DNA of 64,000 nt from Pelecanus crispus (Eukaryota > Chordata > Aves > Pelecaniformes > Pelecanidae), in NCBI RefSeq assembly GCF_030463565.1, contig NC_134643.1:119267809-119331808 (forward strand), read 5' to 3'. Positions within the stretch are counted from its first letter, which is position 1; the number at the start of each line of letters is the position of its first letter. The notes beneath the pieces are model-generated. The model had not been told where the DNA came from and did not search any database. It saw nothing but the letters and a program-made list of their open reading frames with translations. Position numbers and translations under genes: made by a program. Shown here in pieces: positions 58,661 through 64,000 of this stretch.

Positions 58661-58859
58661 AGGGCTCGGAGCGCTGGGGCCCCCGCCCCACCCCCGCCCG
58701 CCGATTGGCGGCGCGCAGGGGCCGCCGGGAGCTGTAGTTCCCGCCCCTGCGCGGGGGGTGGCGGTGTCGGCGCGCCCTCCCCGCCCGGGCCCGCGCTGGG
58801 CCGCGCTGCCCAATCCCGAGCGCGCGACGGCCTCCTCAGGGCGGCGGCGGCGGGGCCCG

Positions 58860-58951
58860 CGGGAGCTGCGAGGGCCGCGGCCGGCGGGAGGTGTCGTGCG
58901 GCCGCTCCGCTCCGCTCCGCTCGGGGCCGGGGCGGCGGGCGGCGGCAGCGG
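58860..58951 (+). other. GABPA: GABPA non-coding first exon (approximate start)
   Basis: The GC-rich sequence ends at a strong donor, AGCGG|GTGAGT (58952). The start of transcription is only a guess from the position downstream of the CCAAT box at 58810. Part of it is a GCTCC repeat (58904-58921). Confidence 0.55.
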
Positions 58952-61900
58952 GTGAGTGTGGCGCGGCGCGGCGCGGCCCGGCGGCCCGTCCCGTGTTTTG
59001 TTTCCGTTTCTCCCCGGCGCCGCGAGTCTCATTTCCGTTTCGGGTTCAAACAACGACGAGGCGCCGCCGGGGAGGAGGAGGGGGGGAAGCAGGCGGGGTG
59101 GCGGGGGGGAGAACCGGGGCCTGCGGGGAGGAGCGGCCTCGCCCGGCTGCGGCTCTGCACCCGCCGCCGGCCTGGCTGCGGCGCCGCCCGCCCGCCAGCG
59201 GGAGGGCCCGTGGCGGCGGCCCGGCGGCCGGAGGAGCGGGCTGGGGCCCCCCGGTCCCGCGGGGCCTCGGCGCCTCCGGGTCAGGTCGCCGCCGGCCGCC
59301 CCGCCAGCGGGAAATGGAGGCGGAGGCGGCGGCTGCGGCGGGGCGCGGGGCCAGGCCCTCGGGCAGCGCGGCGGAGCTGGGGCGGGGGGGCAGGCTCTGC
59401 CGCCGCGGGTCCTGCGGTGGCGGCTGGGGGCGAGTCGGGCAGCCCGGGCCGAGGTCCGCGAGCCCTCTCCGGGCCGTCAGGACTTGTCTCCGCTCCTGAA
59501 AACTCGTTGTGGGTGAAAACGTAAGAGGGTATTTGGCATCTTACTTTGTCTGCTTCCTGGTGTTCGGCCGGGTACGTGCTGCACAACCACTTCTCCCAGT
59601 TCGGATTTATTGTCTAACTTCTGACTTGGTAAGGAAGGCAGACAGTGGAAATCTGGCATGGCTCCACCCCGTTCAGTGGTCCGCTGTCTTTGTCTTAAAT
59701 CCCAACTGGCTGATAACTTGCAAAAGCTGATCTGTAAAGGACAGGTTGTCTGTCTGTGCTGGTCTTTACCAGTTTGAATGATAAGAGGGATTGCTAGTAC
59801 CAAATGTTCCACGAGCAGCTGAACCACCCGAGCATCTCGGGAGCACGAGTATCTCCAGTGACCGGGCTTCAGTATCACCCAGTAATGTGTATGGGCTCCA
59901 GCAGTTGCCCCCACTTCACAGTTACCTGGTAGGATAACAAACGCTCATTCTAGTAGTAGAGTTTGTGCCCCTTTCGCGATGGGCTTGTTACTTAGTTCCT
60001 TGTGTTCCAGGGAAAAGAAAAGATAGATCATAATGGAACTGTGGGGTTTCTCCCCTGACTGCAAATTCCAAGCTGTAAAAGATACTGGCATAGCACTGGG
60101 CTGTTATGCAGGGAAGAAAAAGGCTCTGTTAACGGGTGCCTTCTCCTGTGTTAGTGGAGGTCTGTGTTGGGCATTATGGTCAGATTCCTTCTTGGATAAC
60201 AGGTAAGCCTTAGGGCTTTTTATGTTGAAGGAAAAGTAAAAACCAAACAGAAGTCAGTAGGTTGTAACTTTCACAAATCAAGCACAGTTTTACGTGTTCC
60301 TCCAAACAAATGCTGCTGTTGTGGTATTCCTACCACATTGGCCCTCCCAGCAAACCAGGCTGTTTGAGTTCTGTTGTTTTTCAGTAGCCTTCAGGGAAGG
60401 CTCAGGAAGCTTAGTGCCATCTGAACCTATGTATGCTTTCAATCTCTGCATCATCCTGTGGCAATAAATTTTGCTAGACTTCCTGTGAAATGTTTATATC
60501 ATCAGGAGTCTCTCTATTCTAGCGTAGGAAAGAGTGAATAATTTTCCCCATTAGATTTCTCTGAACCGTTAATGACTTTATGTGTTTTCATAATGTTATT
60601 CTTCCTCTTTCCACCCGCCATCTCCCTTTCTTGCATCTGTGCTCGATGGAACCATCTTTCTTCCTCTTTCTGTACCTGCTGTCTGTGCCTGTGCTCCCCG
60701 CTCCTACCTCCCCAGGGTAACCAGAAATGTAGTAGAGCCTGCGAGATGCAACTGCAAAACACCTTTGAAGAGTGAGTGAACAGTTACTAGTCCATCTGCC
60801 AATTTGGAGTCCAGTCCATAAGGACTTCAAAATGTCTTACCTAATTCTATACAGTTACTGTGCTGTTATATTTGCTCACTGTGCCTCACTTTGCATTTAC
60901 CAATATTGAATGTTTTCTGCCAGAAATCATTCAAGATGGTGAGTTCTTTCTGCAGGTCTGCACAGTTTTCTCAGTAAATAAGTTATGAATATGTCCAGGA
61001 AAAGAAATCCTAGCCTAACCCCTTTTGTGACCTTACTGGTAAACTCCCTTCCTCACACACACAAAAAAAAAAAAAGGTAACTTGTTGTTTTGGGTTTTTA
61101 ATCTGATTGCTAATGTAGGAAAGAATTTCCCCTTTTTTTATGGTACCAGTTAGCTGCTTTGGGACTTTTCAGTAAGGGACTTTGCTCAAACCTTAACTTC
61201 AAAAAATCTTTTAACAGTCAACCAGATCACCTGTAACCATGCAGGTGTCAGTTCTTTCAGATGTTTAATTAAGCTTGTGTGAATTCTTCAGAAATGGTGT
61301 TTCATTCTTCCCCATTTATCATGAAGATGACATACAAGATTAAGTGATTTGGAAATGGGACTCCCAGGACTCTGTTTAGTGGATCCTACCCTGGCAGTTA
61401 GGGGATTTTCACAGAGCCAGATCTGTGAGCAGAACAGATTCTGGTTTTGCTTCTAGTGGTGAGGTATCAGTGAGGTGCTGTTTACTTCCTGTCTAGTCTT
61501 GGTAGCTTCTTGATTGGTATCATGATTGGTATCATGTGCAGGTAGATTGGTATCATGTGCAGCACTTGATTTCTTCAAAACTAATTTTATGTAATAGTTT
61601 TTGAAGGAGGTAATAAGATGAGTAGTTAGAATTTCTTTAAACCTTTTTTGTAACAACTGTACATCTCAGTTGGTTACTATTCCATTTGAGAAATTTTAAA
61701 GTTTAATAAGTTCCCTTATTAACTTGTCTTTAATAAATTCTCTTACTAACAGTTGGGTTTGGGATAGAGTAGTCCCAAGAAAGAATGATTCCAGGATGGA
61801 AACCTTGCTAATCACTCCTATTGTGGATATTTAAATAGTAACATGTTTTGCTTTTTCTACTGTCATTTTTTTTTTTTCCTCTGTACTCCTGATTCCTACT

Positions 61901-62788
61901 CCTTTTCCTATGAGTTGGTGGTATTATTTGTCATAAACTGTTAATGTAACTTGGCCCAGTTCTTTATCATATGTATTTCATACTTATGATGTACGGGATG
62001 GCTAGTGAAACATGATGATATTATACAAACTATGTCTTTACAGACCAAAGGCTGTGATTCTTTCTTTCCCCCTTACGTTCCAACAGACTCCAGTATTCTA
62101 CAGGGTGTGAGAATCTGCAGTGTCAATGAGAATATCATCACAGAATAGCTTTCCTTTTAGTTGCTAACATACTGCATTAGTTTGGAACTTAACAAGATGC
62201 ACTCATTATGCATGTATCATCAAGTGATTGCCCGTGAGAGAGATGGGTGGAAAGATGGGACAGTCAATAAACGCTTTTTTGTTGAGTTTATTTACTGATG
62301 AGGAAGTCATGGATCTTCTGTCTAGCTTCCTGTTGCAGCATTTTATGCAAAATGCTGCTTAAATTTATATGCAGCAACTTTCAGCCTTGCTAGGAAGGTA
62401 ATATGTAGCTGAATCTAGGTGGCATAATACACATAACTTTCAAAGAATTTTCAGAAGTTCTTTGCAACCAGCCACTAAAAGCTGTAGCTGGCCCATAACA
62501 AAAACATTCAGTAAATCTGGATGCCTCCAAGAAAAACAGGCTTTGGGCTCTGTGCTCATGTCCATTTATAGTCCTGGGTTTGCCCCTAGAACATTTGTTT
62601 GAGGAACAGGTTTTGTCATCATTGTCATATTGTGAAATCTGTATTAGCTTTTGGCTTTATTTTTTAGGTGAATTCTTGTCTTTAAAAAGCTATCCTGTTA
62701 CTTGGTTTAAAAAATGCTTGATAGGACACGACCCATCATCTAGTTTTGTTGGTCTGTCACTTACCAAAAAATTCTTTTCTGTTCATAG
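58952..62788 (+). other. GABPA: GABPA intron 1
   Basis: The first 550 bp belong to the CpG island; the rest is AT-rich. It contains a threefold 12-bp repeat at 61512-61556. No exon or mobile element recognised. Confidence 0.7.
61512..61556. repeat. Threefold 12-bp repeat GATTGGTATCAT
   Basis: Exact copies start at 61512, 61524 and 61545; the second and third are each followed by GTGCAG. Each contains ATTGG (inverted CCAAT). Confidence 0.9.
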
Positions 62789-62889
62789 CTCTGTTCTTAA
62801 GACATTTTAGCCATGACTAAGAGAGAGGCAGAGGAGCTGATAGAAATAGAAATTGATGGAACTGAGAAACAGGAATGCACGGAAGAAAG
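62789..62889 (+). CDS. GABPA: GABPA first coding exon (gene continues beyond window)
   Basis: GABPA is the ETS-family DNA-binding subunit of GABP (nuclear respiratory factor 2), which pairs with GABPB and activates nuclear genes for respiration, among others. The exon follows TTCATAG; the ATG is at 62813-62815 (G at -3). It encodes MTKREAEELIEIEIDGTEKQ and on to ECTEE, then two bases of the next codon before donor GTATGT. Only one residue differs from the human start in the first 25 (Q for A at position 20). The OST, Pointed and ETS domains must lie to the right of the window. Confidence 0.95.
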
Positions 62890-64000
62890 GTATGTACTGT
62901 CTTTGCTTTTTGGGGTTCTTAGGCTGCGATTCATTTATTTGTTTGTTTTCTGTAATTGGTTTCAGATTTGTGGCTGCACACGCTAGGTTTGGTTATTCAG
63001 ATTTATTATTGGGTATTGTGTAATGCTTCAGAGATGGCCATGGTTATGAAATAAGTAGAAGTGTTTTCTAGCTAGGCGAAAGAAGTAACTTTATACTGGC
63101 AGAAGTAACTGGCTCAGTATGATCTCCCTAATCCTACCATTGATCGTTTCCACAGTTTTTCAACTTTCTTGCTCAATACAAAGGTCTTAGTTTTGCTTGT
63201 GCTCTCTTCAGTTTTTCTGTTTCTTATTTAATTAAATTATGGTTTTCTTGAAGTGGAACTGTAGCTGCTGTAGGAAACCGGGATAGGGTTATCGTGTTCT
63301 TCAGTCTTAATTGCTTAAATCCCAAACTGTTTTGTTTATCTCTTGCTATGTTCTTAGTAGTTCTTTTCCCCTGCTTTCATGTCTGTAGGAGTATGTCTAC
63401 ATGTACGTGCTGCAAGCCTTTCAGCTTCACTGTATCCTTCTGTAATTGAGATGAACCTCTCAGTTTCTCCAGTCCATTGCTTTACTATTATACAGGGTCA
63501 TTTGTTTTTAACAGAGCAGAAATGATGTTCTGTATCTATTGACTATATTGTTGTTAGGGCCATTGAAACCATAGATAGCGATGTCTGATAGCCTTTGACT
63601 TAATTACCTCAAGCTGTTTTTTTCTTCCTAACGCTTCCCTCCTAATTTTTACAACTGTTTTTGAAAGCGCAGAGAGGCAGATAATGTGTTGCATAGAAAT
63701 AGCTGAGGCTGGTAGGTGACCTGCTCTTTAAGAACCTGTTTTGGAGAACTGATTCAAAGCAGCTTACTAGTTTCTTCTTATTCTCAGCTCCTTGTATATT
63801 TTTACTACTTACAAACTGACTTATGTCTGTATACTTTCTGATTTCCTGCTGTATAAATGTAGAGACACCAACTGTCTATGGTCGTTTTTAAGACGTGAGT
63901 CCCATAACACTGATGTTTCTGAATGCCTATGCCAATACTGTGTCATCATTTTAGTGCAGGACAGCCATGACGTGACTGATTCTAACTCTAGCTTTTTTTA
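62890..64000 (+). other. GABPA: GABPA intron 2, start
   Basis: AT-rich intron. I do not find the next GABPA coding exon (IVEQTYAP in human) before the window ends. Confidence 0.7.

Larger units (their letters stand above)
58060..59500. promoter_or_regulatory. Bidirectional CpG-island promoter of ATP5PF and GABPA
   Basis: A dense CpG island lies between the head-to-head genes. Sites seen: inverted ETS/GABP sites CCGGAAGT (58626-58633, plus) and CCGGAAGC (58643-58650, minus); CCAAT on the minus strand (58704-58708) and on the plus strand (58810-58814); a perfect ACTAYRNNNCCCR (ZNF143/THAP11 type) on the minus strand at 58726-58738; and several GC boxes. There is no TATA box. A shared ATP5PF/GABPA promoter is known in mammals. 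Long open frames on both strands here are GC artefacts. Confidence 0.85.

Noticed and set aside
58176-59524. Overlapping long frames (up to 259 codons) between ATP5PF and GABPA
   Set aside because: Same reason: GC-rich promoter DNA, low-complexity translation, no splice logic or family resemblance.

Overview
The window looks like bird nuclear DNA. It carries several CR1 LINE copies with the usual ATTCTATGATTCTATG 3' end, several avian-type endogenous retrovirus LTRs, and the conserved vertebrate gene order JAM2 - ATP5PF - GABPA (human chromosome 21q21). I cannot name the species. All three genes were assembled here by matching reading phase and splice sites to the known family proteins.

Layout. 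1-13.3 kb: intergenic, mostly transposon debris. It holds one provirus on the minus strand (3022-8865) with an intact 5-bp target duplication, a CR1 element nested inside its pol gene, and a separate LTR (9076-10241). 13.4-14.66 kb: CpG island and first exon of JAM2. 14.3-38.1 kb: the very large JAM2 intron 1, with CR1 pieces and a GC-rich LTR at 34.7-35.5 kb. 38.1-52.9 kb: JAM2 exons 2-10; intron 2 is loaded with LTR and CR1 insertions. The reconstructed JAM2 is a 295-residue, two-Ig-domain adhesion protein with a C-terminal PDZ ligand.

52.9-58.7 kb: ATP5PF on the minus strand, tail-to-tail with JAM2. Its three coding exons give a 107-residue precursor of ATP synthase coupling factor 6. 58.6-59 kb: a CpG-island promoter shared head-to-head by ATP5PF and GABPA, with inverted ETS sites, a ZNF143/THAP11-type site and two CCAAT boxes. 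58.95-64 kb: GABPA non-coding first exon, a long intron, the first coding exon (26 residues) and the start of the next intron; the gene continues past the window.

Functionally, GABPA encodes the DNA-binding subunit of GABP/NRF-2, an activator of many respiratory-chain genes. The shared promoter carries GABP-type sites, so the layout fits autoregulation coupled to an ATP synthase subunit. JAM2 is an unrelated endothelial/epithelial junction gene with its own CpG promoter. I found no RNA genes, CRISPR arrays or clearly new coding system. The most notable items are the TSD-delimited broken provirus, the promoter architecture, a GC-AG intron beside a 16-nt micro-exon in JAM2, and several short palindromic or duplicated non-coding elements.
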